A stretch of DNA of 64,000 nucleotides from Macrostomum hystrix (taxonomy: Eukaryota > Platyhelminthes > Macrostomidae), in contig CATNEN010000039.1 of assembly GCA_950097015.1 (NCBI GenBank), positions 11,572,001 to 11,636,000 on the forward strand. The letters run 5' to 3'. This document shows positions 10,322-19,639 of the stretch, one piece after another. Under the pieces are notes generated by a model that searched no databases, was not told the origin of the DNA, and saw nothing but the letters and a program-made list of their open reading frames with translations. Made by a program: the position numbers and the translations under genes. Numbering within the stretch: position 1 is the first letter of the stretch; every line of letters begins with the position of its first letter.

Positions 10322-12512
10322 AGGTAGCAGATCAAGGCCAGCTGAAGTCCACAGTAGTTCCAGCACCAGTCTAGGCTGCAATGGGCTACACTCCTGCGCC
10401 TGATCCAATTGTCCCGGCTGAGTATTAGCAAGCAGCGACGTTAAAGATTGATTCTGTTGCGCCTGCTGCTGCTGCAGCTGCTGCAACTGTTGCTGAAGAA
10501 TTTGCTGCTGCTGCTGCTGCTGGGCCTGTTGAGTGTGCAGTTGAACACGCAGCGGCGTTGTTAGCATGCCGCCAACAATACGACTGGGAGTTGAAGTGAA
10601 CAATGGCGAAGTTGTGTGCTGCTGCTGCTGCTGCTGCTGCTGTTGAGTTGTGCCATAGGCTCGGTTAAGAGCACCAGGAGACAGAGACAGGCGCTGAGAA
10701 TCCGGCAGAAGATGCTTCGGTATAGCCGACAATGGCTGCTGCGGCTGCTGCTGAATAGATGACAGAAGTCTAGCACTGGGCGTGTCAAATAGGCCGGTGC
10801 AAGCTGCCGTAGCAACCGCTGGAACAGTCGCTGTTGCCGCCGCGGCCAGTGTGCTCATCATCAGGTATTGAGCTCTCACTTGCCTGATTAAATAATAAAT
10901 GTACTTTTAGATAACTAAACACAGGAAGTGAAATATAAAAACCCAAAATTTTGTAACTAGGCGAGAAGGCGATCATTAGTTTAAGTAACTAACTTCAGTA
11001 ACTAAGGGATTAGGAAACCAGTAGCTCAACTTCCGTAACTAAGGGATTATGCAATCAGTAGCCCAACTTCCGTAACTAAGGGATTAGGAAATCAGTAGAT
11101 CAACTTCAGTAACTAAGGGATTAGGAAACCAGTAGATCAACTTCAGTAACTAGGGGATTAGGCAATCAGTAGATCAACTTCAGTAACTAAGGGATTAGGG
11201 AATCAGTAGATCAACTTCAGTAACTAAGGGATTAGGCAATCAGTAGATCAACTTCAGTAACTAAGGGATTATGGAATCAGTAGATCAAATTCAGAAACTA
11301 AAGGGATTAGTAGCTCCACTAGGATAAGGGCTAGTGATGCCACTGGTACTAGCAAGTGACTCACCTATGCCAAGAGGTAAGCTCAGCATCAGTAATGCAT
11401 CTCAGTTTGTATAGACAGAGTACATTCTGCTGCTGAAGAGCAAACACTGCGTCGGTCCTTTGGCACACGTGAATAATCGTGCCGCAACTGGCCGTGAAGT
11501 AGTTAGTGGCGCAATAGCCAGGATTAGGCCCTAGAATAATAGTCTGCTGCTGCTGCTGCATTCGCAGAACAGGTGTTACATCGTCCAACGGATGTGATAA
11601 AGAGAACAGAGCCGGAAGGGCTGGATCTTCAGTGTGGGCGGTGGCAGCCGAGCCGACCTGTCGCTCTAATAGCAGGCCTTCAGCGTGTACAAACACACGT
11701 TGGCATGGAAACGGTATCCGAGTCTTGTGCTCGGCGCCGTTGCTAGACAAGAATGTGACGCAATCGCTTTCTAGCATAGCGACACCCTTCAACTGAGGAT
11801 TAGCGGGGCCTGTCGACGCTCTGATTGGCTGCGCAGCCGTCTGCTTGCCATAGAATGTATAACTAGCCAAATCGAATGCGGCAAATGGTTCCGTGCGCAA
11901 TGGGAAACTAACAAAATCAGCGGCTAACACTGGCGACAGAGCGGTGAAGCACTGAACAGGCTGGCCGTGACGACTCCACACTGTGACGCAATCGGTCCAG
12001 TAAAGCTCGTCGTTGCCTGAGATGCGCCAGTTGTCACTCTGGAATTGCTGCTGCTGCTGCTGCTGCTGCTGAATCAGCTGTTGTTGCTGGGCCTGTCTAA
12101 AATGAAGATTTTGATGCTGATCGGATTCATTAAGATCGATACTTCGAAGAGCAAACAACAATGGATTCTGCTGCTGCTGCTGCTGCTGCTGCTGATTGAA
12201 ATCGCTTAGCTCGGCAAGAGCCTCGGGTCGCTGAGAATGTCCGCATTGTGCAAAGCGTCTGCCAGCTGGTACAAAGAATTCCACTCTACTCGGTGTTATC
12301 ATGTCGTGTTCGCAATCCTCGTTAAATTTTCCGCAACCAATAAAGTGTTGCTTATTATTCAATAATGATTTGCTAGACGCTAAGGGGCGTGCTGAACCTT
12401 GCTGCTGCTGCTGCTGTTGTTTAGCCTTATCGCACTCTTTGGAAGATGCCCTGGTGTTGCTGCTGCTCTGGCGACAAAATAAATGATTGGGGCTGCACAA
12501 ACCGGACTTCAT
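387..12512 (-). CDS. ANAPC1: ANAPC1 (APC1), anaphase-promoting complex subunit 1, 3'-truncated by window edge
   Basis: Scaffold subunit of the nuclear/cytoplasmic APC/C ubiquitin ligase that drives mitotic exit. Eight exons on the minus strand join in frame with GT-AG sites: 12512-11365, 10883-10118, 6611-5647, 4688-3914, 3166-2951, 2477-2139, 1917-1630 and 1025-387. They total 5136 nt or 1712 codons with no internal stop. Translated order follows vertebrate APC1: N-terminal beta-propeller (EFFVPAGR; SHPLDDVTPV), middle region (LLALHLVYE; YIRHYASDYP), then the PC-repeat region (FHNGAAAGL; GFLLGLGINGHL; LLPPASVDMELP; APDTPYHLDFV). Human APC1 is about 1944 residues, so roughly the last 500 residues lie to the left. 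Unusual are several long polyglutamine tracts in the first two exons and a minisatellite in most introns. The family call is from remembered homologues, not a search, but agreement runs along the whole length. Confidence 0.95.
1130..1595. repeat. 27-29-bp minisatellite in ANAPC1 intron
   Basis: About 16 units built on GATTGGGATAGACTATGGGA with a variable TTCTAGAGA(GA) segment. Units differ mainly by a 2-bp GA indel, giving 27- and 29-bp forms. The array fills the intron between exons 7 and 8. Confidence 0.93.
1630..1917 (-). CDS. ANAPC1: ANAPC1 exon 7: PC repeats
   Basis: 288 nt, phase 0 (CGATCCCAG|AGC; TACCAG|GTTTGA). It encodes CGFLLGLGINGHLRHLAT and LLGLAASKRASMDEGYY, then HVSALLPPASVDMELP and AAVLGLGLVYQ. 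All are direct matches in order to APC1 PC repeats. The short 5' intron (221 bp) is the only one in the gene without a tandem array. Confidence 0.93.
2139..2477 (-). CDS. ANAPC1: ANAPC1 exon 6: start of PC-repeat region
   Basis: 339 nt, phase 0 (CTCCCCGCAG|GCC; ATTGAG|GTAAAT). AELCNRTLMLPIGMG matches vertebrate LQLCQRTMALPVGRG, and WGEFHNGAAAGLTYAP matches WASFHNGVAAGLKIAP. Confidence 0.92.
2500..2925. repeat. 32- and 35-bp minisatellite in ANAPC1 intron
   Basis: Two related subarrays. 2510-2640 has period 32 (ACGAATGGACATTGCTGGGT core); 2690-2900 has period ~35 (GGGGACAAATGTACATTAAT core). The shared ACNAATGNACATT core suggests one founder that changed period. Confidence 0.9.
2951..3166 (-). 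CDS. ANAPC1: ANAPC1 exon 5
   Basis: 216 nt, phase 0 at both ends (CTGTCACAG|GAT and AATCAG|GTCTAG). LFPDDLRVREAYRMLQTV corresponds to vertebrate IWSEDLRVQDVRRLLQSA. It ends in an alanine-rich helix leading to HQLLEENQ, the counterpart of EFIEEKENR. Confidence 0.88.
3220..3830. repeat. ~29-bp purine-rich minisatellite in ANAPC1 intron
   Basis: About 20 units with core GAGAGGGGTAGAATGGCAGG alternating with GGTTAGGAATGGA or GGTAGGGAAA. Strong strand asymmetry: plus strand nearly free of C. Confidence 0.92.
3914..4688 (-). CDS. ANAPC1: ANAPC1 exon 4: middle domain
   Basis: Acceptor GATTGTTAG|A completes the split Arg codon. YIRHYASDYPEAASV aligns with vertebrate YVDHYYRDYPTLVRT, and LPYGIALPLLEALDRCRQG with LPFGVALPIRDAIYHCREQ. 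The 3' part is Ala/Gly-rich linker. Donor is CTTCAG|GTGCGA, phase 0 (775 nt). Confidence 0.9.
4768..5135 (-). mobile_element. tRNA-derived SINE copy 1 (full length)
   Basis: Read on the minus strand. A-box TGGCAGAGCGG and B-box AGTTCGATTCC sit 5' in a tRNA-like head. A conserved body follows (GGGGCGCAGCCGCGGAGAGA; GAGAAAGTCAGGGCAGATGT), then the tail CTGCGGGTCTAGTGTCACCA and a (TTA)n tract. The same architecture recurs at about ten sites here. Inserted in ANAPC1 intron 3, antisense to no coding exon. Confidence 0.88.
5296..5620 (+). mobile_element. tRNA-derived SINE copy 2 (degenerate, internal duplication)
   Basis: Same family as copy 1 in opposite orientation and the same intron. The GGGCCAACCTC..CAGTGAGAGTGTACA block occurs twice (about 5371 and 5473), and the tRNA head is decayed. 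Together with copy 1 it forms a potential inverted repeat. Confidence 0.8.
5647..6611 (-). CDS. ANAPC1: ANAPC1 exon 3: end of propeller and start of middle domain
   Basis: Acceptor CATTCCGCAG|TCA, phase 0; donor GGACAG|GTAAGA, phase 2 (965 nt). It encodes LPALDAIWIPNQSLIVIL (propeller blade), a polyproline run, and a stretch matching vertebrate APC1 around SNGSMVRITIPEIATSELV. The helix IRVLLALHLVYEAEKL lies near the end. A serine/acidic-rich insert precedes it. Confidence 0.9.
6648..7130. repeat. 22-bp minisatellite in ANAPC1 intron
   Basis: About 21 units of ATTTCGGTTGGGATTTTAAC+TG, with variants at the TTTTAA/TTTCAA/TTTCAT position. It ends about 80 bp before the piggyBac left terminus. 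Confidence 0.95.
7429..7440 (+). promoter_or_regulatory. TATA-like element of piggyBac transposase
   Basis: TATATATG about 90 bp upstream of the first in-frame ATG (7526), inside the element and downstream of its left repeat. A pyrimidine-rich leader follows. Confidence 0.35.
7526..9203 (+). pseudogene. piggyBac transposase, one frameshift
   Basis: Two overlapping frames (7526-7975 and 7953-9203) together cover a full transposase. The N-terminal acidic/serine-rich region ends in DWKDCSAAEIKK, and the second frame resumes with MGIVRKPEIQSYWA. The break lies at or just after an A6 run near 7925-7930; it could be a true indel or a read error. Candidate DDD residues are seen in VDDELVHHKGRL, VDSFFCSYRLA and SMGGVDRLD. 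A Cys-rich RING-like C-terminus (CRVCYQNG..CHECPGQPGLC) is intact. The element therefore looks young. Confidence 0.9.
10118..10883 (-). CDS. ANAPC1: ANAPC1 exon 2: propeller loop with polyQ tracts
   Basis: Acceptor TTTAATCAG|G restores the codon split from exon 1. The segment matches the long low-complexity propeller loop of APC1, then the blade resembling vertebrate VFITSDLCGQKFLCFLVES (here TFIADDATGNYRYACYLLPR). At least five glutamine runs are encoded by CAG repeats (minus strand) near 10280-10320, 10450-10525 and 10617-10645. It ends GAT CAG|GTCAGTG, 58 bp from the piggyBac right end. Confidence 0.88.
10975..11315. repeat. ~37-bp minisatellite in ANAPC1 intron 1
   Basis: Nine units of TAACTAAGGGATTAGGCAAT followed by CAGTAGATCAACTTCAG, with little divergence. 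It occupies most of the intron between exons 1 and 2. Confidence 0.93.
11365..12512 (-). CDS. ANAPC1: ANAPC1 exon 1 of window: start codon and beta-propeller N-half
   Basis: ATG at 12512-12510 has a TGA directly upstream in frame, so no longer start exists in this exon. The first ~70 residues, containing a Q7 run, have no counterpart in vertebrate APC1. An internal Met just before TPSRVEFFVPAGR lines up with the usual N-terminus and could be the ancestral start. Further polyQ runs interrupt loops near 12050 and 12170. The exon ends CAT AG|GTGAGT (phase 2). Confidence 0.88.
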
Positions 12513-12689
12513 TCAGCGTATATCAATATAATTTTCTTTTCGATGTACAATCTAAGCTGGCGGGTATGCTACAGATTTCTGTTGCGGTATCATGGAGCTG
12601 AAATTGGCAAATAAAAATAAAGCTGGGATAATCTCACCCGTTAAGAAATCGATATCATGTGGTCATTTGGTGCGCACTTTCTATGAATC

Positions 12690-13012
12690 AGGGAGTGAGT
12701 GGCAGAGCGGTCTAACGCGTTTACCGAGTTCTCGCACCAAGGTCCCTGAGCTCGATTCCGCGGCGAGGCCGTTCGGGGCGCAGCCGCGGAGAGAAGGCTT
12801 TGAGGCTTGTCGTGCAATCTACGGCACAGTGAGAGTGTACACTGCCTGACAATGAGAAAGTCAGGGCAGATGTACACACCTGTATGAGCGAGTGCCTGCT
12901 TACAGTATCTGTGTGCGTGTGTGCTCAGGAGTCAGCGAAATGGGCAGAATTGCCTCCTCGCTAGTTGCGGGTCTGGTGTCACCAAATGATGTGCCACTGC
13001 CCACAGGCCATG
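12690..13012 (+). mobile_element. tRNA-derived SINE copy 3
   Basis: Head GTGAGTGGCAGAGCGGTCTA and B-box GCTCGATTCC, then the shared body and tail down to CACCAAATGATGTGCCACTG. It lies about 180 bp upstream of the ANAPC1 start codon in the opposite orientation. Confidence 0.88.
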
Positions 13013-13600
13013 GTTTAGTTACATTGGAATCAGTGGAATCGATTTTATTCGCCTCCAATCAATCGTTTACTTTCTAGGAAATAATTACATAACGACTGAT
13101 TAAGCGAGCCTAAGAAACGATGCAATAAAAAAACAAAGCTAAAGCAGCAAATCGTTTTTATGACAAACTTTCTTAATTAACTCAACATCAAAAGCTAATA
13201 ACTAGAACTAGTAAGTGATATTACGAAATGCAGCTAATTGATAACAAAAAAGACAGCACTACAAGCTTCTGAACTGCATGGTGATCAATTTATACTGACT
13301 CGGGAATACAAAATAACTACTTAGGATGGAGAGAATGTGGCAGAGAGAACAACCATAGAAAATTGAAAAAAAACTAAACACATTAAATAACTAGTCTTTT
13401 CTTCATAAGCTAAGAAAAATATAATGCGATACCGATTTTAAACCAACCAAAAGCCAACAGGCTCCTGCATTCCCAAAAACAAAGCATGAAACAAATCTAA
13501 ATAAATTGCAGCGAGAATTAAGAAAATAATATACCTTTTTGTCTAAGACTGGCAGTTTTGTACACCAATATTGCCTTCATAACATTTCCAGCTGAGCAGT
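13013..13600. other. AT-rich non-coding stretch
   Basis: No open frame with coding character, repeat or RNA signal seen on either strand. Probably 5' flank of ANAPC1. Confidence 0.6.
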
Positions 13601-13614
13601 ACAACACGATTAAC

Positions 13615-14725
13615 GGTTAATCTGTACGGGTAGGATTCGGGGTTTAATCTGTACGGGTAGGATTCAGGGTTTATTCTGTCCGGGTAGGATTCAGGGCTTA
13701 TTCTGTACGGGTAGGATTCAGGGTTTAATCTGTACGGGTAGGATTCAGGGTTTAATCTGTACGGGTAGGATTCAGGGTTTAATCTGCACGGGTAGGATTC
13801 AGGGTTTAATCTGCACGGGTAGGATTCAGGGTTTAATCTGCACGGGTAGGATTCAGGGTTTAATCTGTACGGGTAGGATTCGGGGTTTAATCTGCACGGG
13901 TAGGATTCAGGGTTTAATCTGCACGGGTAGGATTCAGGGTTTAATTTGCACGGGTAGGATTCAGGGTTTAATCTGTACGGGTAGGATTCAGGGTTTAATC
14001 TGCACGGGTAGGATTCAGGGTTTAATCTGCACGGGTAGGATTCAGGGCTTAATCTGTACGGGTAGGATTCAGGGCTTAATCTGTACGGGTAGGATTTAGG
14101 GCTTAATCTGTACGGGTAGGATTCAGGGTTTAATCTGTACGGGTAGGATTCAGGGCTTAATCTGTACGGGTAGGATTCGGGGTTTAATCTGTACGGGTAG
14201 GATTCAGGGCTTATTCTGTACGGGTAGGATTCGGGGTTTAATCTGTACGGGTAGGATTCGGGGTTTAATCTGAACGGGTAGGATTCGGGGTTTAATCTGT
14301 ACGCGTAGGATTCAGGGTTTATTCTGTACGGGTAGGATTCAGGGTTTATTCTGTACGGGTAGGATTCAGGGTTTAATCTGTACGGGTAGGATTCGGGGTT
14401 TAATCTGTACGGGTAGGATTCAGGGTTTAATCTGTACGGGTAGGATTCAGGGTTTAATCTGCACGGGTAGGATTCGGGGTTTAATCTGTACGGGTAGGAT
14501 TCAGGGTTTAATCTGCATGGGTAGGATTCAGGGTTTAATCTGCACGGGTAGGATTCGGGGTTTAATCTGTCCGGGTAGGATTCAGGGCTTATTCTGTACG
14601 GGTAGGATTCGGGGTTTAATCTGTACGGGTAGGATTCAGGGTTTAATCTGTACGGGTAGGATTCAGGGTTTAATCTGCACGGGTAGGATTCAGGGTTTAA
14701 TCTGCACTAGTAGGATTTAAAGTTC
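13615..14725. repeat. 27-bp minisatellite, ~41 units
   Basis: Unit AATCTGTACGGGTAGGATTC+AGGGTTT. Variation is confined to a few sites (TAC/CAC, AGGG/GGGG, TTTAAT/TTTATT/CTTAAT), so neighbouring units share variants, typical of local unit exchange. Confidence 0.95.
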
Positions 14726-15100
14726 TCAAATAGATAGGATTCGCAGTTAATTTGCATAACCGAATCGCATCTGGGATTCAGCTAATCCTAGATAAAAATA
14801 AAAGTTTAAAAATATAATTATTGCTTGTTGAGCTTGACAAAAGAATAGCAACAAAAATTATTAGGTTAAATAATTTAATAAACCTTTCCTTCAGTTTAAT
14901 AACCGAGAAAAATAGAGCCAAATAAATTTTAAGTAACAAAAGCCAAAGCGGAAGCATCGCACGGTACCTTAATGCTCATGTTTGATAGATAGATTGCCAA
15001 GCACAATTAGTTTATAAAAAACTGGTTGATAGCTAATGAGGATCAGATGAGAGCAAAAAAGCTATTTGAAGTGTACTTTTTGCAAAGTTCTGTGTACTTG
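14726..15100. other. AT-rich non-coding spacer
   Basis: Spacer between two arrays. No coding or RNA feature seen. Confidence 0.6.
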
Positions 15101-15104
15101 AGCG

Positions 15105-16150
15105 ATGGGCTAGTGCACATTAGCCAAGCTGGTGAGGGAAGAGGTTGAAATGGGCTAGTGTACATAGCCATGCTGGTGAGGGAAGAGGTTGAAATGGGCT
15201 AGTGTACATAGCCATGCTGGTGAGGGAAGAGGTTGAAATGGGCTAGTGTACATTAGCCATGATGGTGAGGGAATGGGCTAGTGTACATAGCCATGATGGT
15301 GACGGAAGAGGTTGAAATGGGCTAATGTACATTAGCCACACTGGTGAGGGAATGGGCTAGTGTACATAGCCATGATGGTGACGGAAGAGGTTGAAATGGG
15401 CTAATGTACATTAGCCACACTGGTGAGGGAATGGGCTAGTGTACATAGCCATGCTGGTGAGGGAAGAGGTTGAAATGGGCTAGTGTACATTAGCCATGAT
15501 GGTGAGGGAAGAGGTTGAAATGGGCTAGTGTACATAGCCATGATGGTGAGGGAAGAGGTTGAAATGGGCTAGTGTACATTAGCCATGATGGTGAGGGAAG
15601 AGGTTGAAATGGGCTAGTGTACATAGCCATGATGGTGAGGGAATGGGCTAGTGTACATAGCCATGATGGTGAGGGAAGAGGTTGAAATGGGCTAGTGTAC
15701 ATAGCCATGATGGTGAGGGAATGGGCTAGTGTACATAGCCATGATGGTGAGGGAATGGGCTAGTGTACATAGCCATGATGGTGAGGGAAGAGGTTGAAAT
15801 GGGCTAGTGTACATAGCCATGATGGTGAGGGAAGAGGTTGAAATGGGCTAGTGTACATAGCCATGCTGGTGAGGGAAGAGGTTGAAATGGGCTAGTGTAC
15901 ATAGCCATGATGGTGAGGGAATGGGCTAGTGTACATAGCCATGATGGTGACGGAAGAGGTTGAAATGGGCTAATGTACATTAGCCACACTGGTGAGGGAA
16001 TGGGCTAGTGTACATAGCCATGATGGTGACGGAAGAGTTTGAAATGGGCTAGTGTACATTAGCCACACTGGTGAGGGAAGAGTTTGAAATGGGCTAGTGT
16101 ACGTTAGCCACGCTGGTGAGGGAAGAGATTAAAATTGGCCAGTGTACATT
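15105..16150. repeat. Mixed 34/46-bp minisatellite with palindromic core
   Basis: Units GGGCTAGTGTACATAGCCAT+GATGGTGAGGGAA occur with or without an added GAGGTTGAAAT segment, giving short and long forms. Several units carry the perfect 18-bp palindrome GGCTAATGTACATTAGCC (e.g. near 15320 and 15970). Confidence 0.93.
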
Positions 16151-16159
16151 AGCGATAAT

Positions 16160-16680
16160 AGCGATAAGAGGGAGGGTTGAGCACGCACAACAGATCTGTG
16201 ATGTAAAAGCAGTTAATTACGAGCTTAAATTATATTGGAATTATTGTGATAAGCAGCTAGGATTACAATATACAGCTCGAAAACTGTCGTAAAATATCAA
16301 TAATTGACTGTAATATCGGTAAAACAGGAAACTCATAGCAGAGACTATTATAGTTAGTTAGAGAGTACAAGAGAGTGAGCATTATATTGCAAGTAAAGAA
16401 AAAACACATAATGATAATAAACTATGATTGCCAGTGAAGAAAAAATGTTAAAAAAGAAAATTTATGTCGCTAAAAGAAAATCTTTACACAAAATGTGGAA
16501 TTTATTGGATATCATATTTATCCATGTGCATCTGTATATTGCAGTTGTCTGTGCCTCTCTTCTCAATGAAATTTTTAGTGCAAAAAGGACTAAAATAACA
16601 TAGTAATACAAAAAAGTATTTCTATTAAATGAACAATACTTAGTAAAATCCAATCTTAAAACAATTGATTCTGATATTGA
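16160..16680. other. AT-rich non-coding spacer
   Basis: No supported gene. A short minus-strand open frame (16462-16653) lacks splice or homology support. Confidence 0.55.
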
Positions 16681-16689
16681 GAAGGACTA

Positions 16690-17690
16690 TTGATGTACTG
16701 GACTTTTTGAGCAGTCTTTTTGATTAACTAGACCCTTTGAGCAGTCTTTTTGATTAACTAGACCCTCTGAGCAGTCTTTTTGATTAACTAGACCCTTTGA
16801 GCAGTCTCTTTGATTAACTAGACCCTTTGAGCAGTCTTTTTGATTAACTAGACCCTTTGAGCAGTCTTTTTGATTAACTAGACCCTTTGAGCAGTCTTTT
16901 TGATTAACTAGACCCTTTGAGCAGTCTCTTTGATTAACTAGACCTTTTGAGCAGTCTTTTTGATTAACTAGACCCTTTGAGCAGTCTTTTTGATTAACTA
17001 GACCCTTTGAGCAGTCTTTTTGATTAACTAGACCCTTTGAGCAGTCTTTTTGATTACCTAGACCCTTTGAGCAGTCTTTTTGATCAACTAGACCCTTTGA
17101 GCAGTCTTTTTGATTAACTAGACCCTTTGAGCAGTCTTTTTGATTAACTAGACCCTTTGAGCAGTCTTTTTGATTAACTAGACCCTTTGAGCAGTCTTTT
17201 TGATTACCTAGACCCTTTGAGCAGTCTTTTTGATTAACTAGACCCTTTGAGCAGTCTTTTTGATCAACTAGACCCTTTGAGCAGTCTTTTTGATTACCTA
17301 GACCCTTTGAGCAGTCTTTTTCATTAACTAGACCCTTTGAGCAGTCTTTTTGATTAACTAGACCCATTGAGCAGTCTTTTTGATCAACTAGACCCTTTGA
17401 GCAGTCTTTTTGATTACCTAGACCATTTGAGCAGTCTTTTTGATTAACTAGACCCTTTGAGCAGTCTTTTTGATTAACTAGACCCTTTGAGCAGTCTTTT
17501 TGATTACCTAGACCCTTTGAGCAGTCTTTTTGATCAACTAGACCCTTTGAGCAGTCTTTTTGATTAACTAGACCCTTTGAGCAGTATTTTTGATTAACTA
17601 GACCCTTTGAGCAGTCTTTTTGATCAACTAGACCCTTTGAGCAGTCTTTTTGATTAACTAGACCCTTTGGGCAGTCTTTTATGCGGACTA
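16690..17690. repeat. 30-bp minisatellite, ~33 units
   Basis: Strict 30-bp period: TGAGCAGTCTTTTTGATTAA+CTAGACCCTT. Variants ATTAAC/ATTACC/ATCAAC are spread non-randomly. There are no unique spacers, and the exact multiple of three creates a spurious minus-strand frame. Confidence 0.96.
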
Positions 17691-17836
17691 GACCTATTCA
17701 GTACTCTTGGTTATTTTTATGGGAATTATTTTGGACAGTTACTAATTATGACTAAAATCAGTCCATTTATGACTAAACTAACTTTAACAAACCTAGTAAT
17801 AATGATAACTGTGTCACTTTACTATCAATTCGATAA

Positions 17837-19619
17837 TCAAGTGAGTATATTAAAAATCCACATGCAGACAATAGCAGCGCAATCTAAACACAGTAGTCGC
17901 GAACTAGCTAATACCTGTTTCCACTGGACGGCAGGCAGTCGAATCAAGCAGAATATGGTGATTAAGTGAATGACAATATGCGACATAGTCATCCAATAAT
18001 CTCGCAGCATTATATGCCGGCTAACATACTGCAACAGTGTTAGCAAATTTGTAGCCTTAATTAATAGCGGGCCGCAGGTAAGCAATGCGGCCCAATTTAG
18101 TGGCAAAGGTTGAGGAGCTTGCAAATTGCAGCTCAAATAGATTAGAGCCCAGCATAGAAGTGCCTGCAGACTGTAAAACACGGCGTAGTGCAGAGAAGCA
18201 GACGGTCGACTCGCATTGATGGACTGCGGGGAGATGAGTTGAACCTACTTGGTCATTACCCTCCTAGGATCGATTGGTCTAGTTGGTCATTGACCTCCTA
18301 GGATCGATTGGTCTAGTTGGTCATTACCCTCCTAGGATCGATTGGTCTAGTTGGTCATTACCCTCCTAGGATCGATTGGTCTAGTTGGTCATTGACCTCC
18401 TAGGATTGATTGGTCTAGTTGGTCATTACCCTCCTGGGATCGATTGGTCTAGTTGGTCATTACCCTCCTAGGATCGATTGGTCTACTTGGTCATTACCCT
18501 CCTAGGATCGATTGGTCTACTTGGTCATTACCCTCCTAGGATCGATTGGTCTAGTTGGTCATTACCCTCCTAGGATCGATTGGTCTAGTTGGTCATTACC
18601 CTCCTAGGATCGATTGGTCTAGTTGGTCATTACCCTCCTAGGATCGATTGGTCTAGTTGGTCATTGACCTCCTAGGATCGATTGGTCTAGTTGGTCATTG
18701 ACCTCCTAGGATCGATTGGTCTAGTTGGTTATTACCCTCCTAGGATCGATTGGTCTAGTTGGTCATTAGATTAAGGATCGATAGGTCATTACCCTCCTAG
18801 GATCGATTGGTCATTACCCTCCTAGGATCGATTGGTCATTACCCTTTTAGGATCGATTGGTCATTACCCTCCTAGGATCGATTGGTCATTACCCTCCTAG
18901 GATCGATTGGTCATTACCCTCCTAGGATCGATTGGTCATTACCCTCCTAGGATCGATTGGTCATTACCCTCCTAGGATCGATTGGTCATTACCCTCCTAG
19001 GATCGATTGGTCATTACCCTCCTAGGATCGATTGGTCATTACCCTCCTAGGATCGATTGGTCATTACCCTCCTAGGATCGATTGGTCATTACCCTTTTAG
19101 GATCGATTGGTCATTACCCTCTAAAATGACGCTGTTAAAAACCCAAATAATCCATATAAATGTTTAACAAAACAAAGGCAAACATACCTGAAACGTGGAC
19201 CAAAACAAGTCGTAGGCCATTAGCAAATTGGCGATCAGAGCAGCGATGATGCCGAGTCGCCATGAAGGCAGTCGCCAGATCGCATCGGCAGCTCGATGCA
19301 ACAGCAACACACTGCAGGCTAGCAGGGCCAGAAGTAAGGCACTCTGCGGCTCGCCATTAATATAGACATAGCGATAGGCACTAGAATAGAAATTCGGCCG
19401 GCCCTGACTATAATAAGTCCGGCCCTCTAAGAAGCCATCGTAGCAACGGCAGCTGCAGTTTAGCATTTGCTGTTGCATAGCCCGATTGAGATCGCTGTAC
19501 CAAAGTCTCTTATAAACTAGGCCAATTTGTAAGCAGGGTAGGCTAATGAGAGCCAGTAAAGTTGCTATCAATGGTCTTGGATTGTTCACAGCTGCTGATG
19601 CAGCCATCAGAGCAGGCAT
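17837..19619 (-). CDS. Polytopic membrane protein, unrecognised family
   Basis: Exon 1 is 19619-19188: ATG with a TAG upstream in frame, 144 codons, donor TTTCAG|GTATGT. Exon 2 begins at 18223 (CCCCGCAG|TCC, phase 0). It either reads through to a stop at 17837 or splices at 17915 (CAG|GTATTA). The joined product is ~250-270 residues with about six hydrophobic segments. These include LIATLLALISLPCLQIGLVY, LLLALLACSVLLL and IIAALIANLLMAYDL in exon 1, and two or three more in exon 2. Between the first two segments is a loop with CSCRC and GRPNFYSSAYRYVYI. Loose resemblance to TMEM26-like proteins was considered but not established. The intron is filled by the 18.2-19.1-kb array. Confidence 0.65.
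18225..19125. repeat. 34-bp to 25-bp minisatellite (period switch) in intron of the 17.8-19.6-kb gene
   Basis: From 18240 to ~18770 the unit is 34 bp (CTAGTTGGTCATTACCCTCC+TAGGATCGATTGGT). From ~18780 to 19120 it is 25 bp, the same sequence lacking CTAGTTGGT. Each unit holds CCTAGG and ATCGAT. Confidence 0.95.
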
Positions 19620-19639
19620 TGAATTTTTTACCTAGGTTT

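Noticed and set aside
16690-17690. CRISPR-like regular array
   Set aside because: Perfect 30-bp period with no unique spacers, in a eukaryotic genome with introns; a minisatellite.
19164-19619. Assignment of the 17.8-19.6-kb gene to TMEM26 or TMEM121
   Set aside because: Only hydrophobic pattern similarity could be seen; no diagnostic motif.
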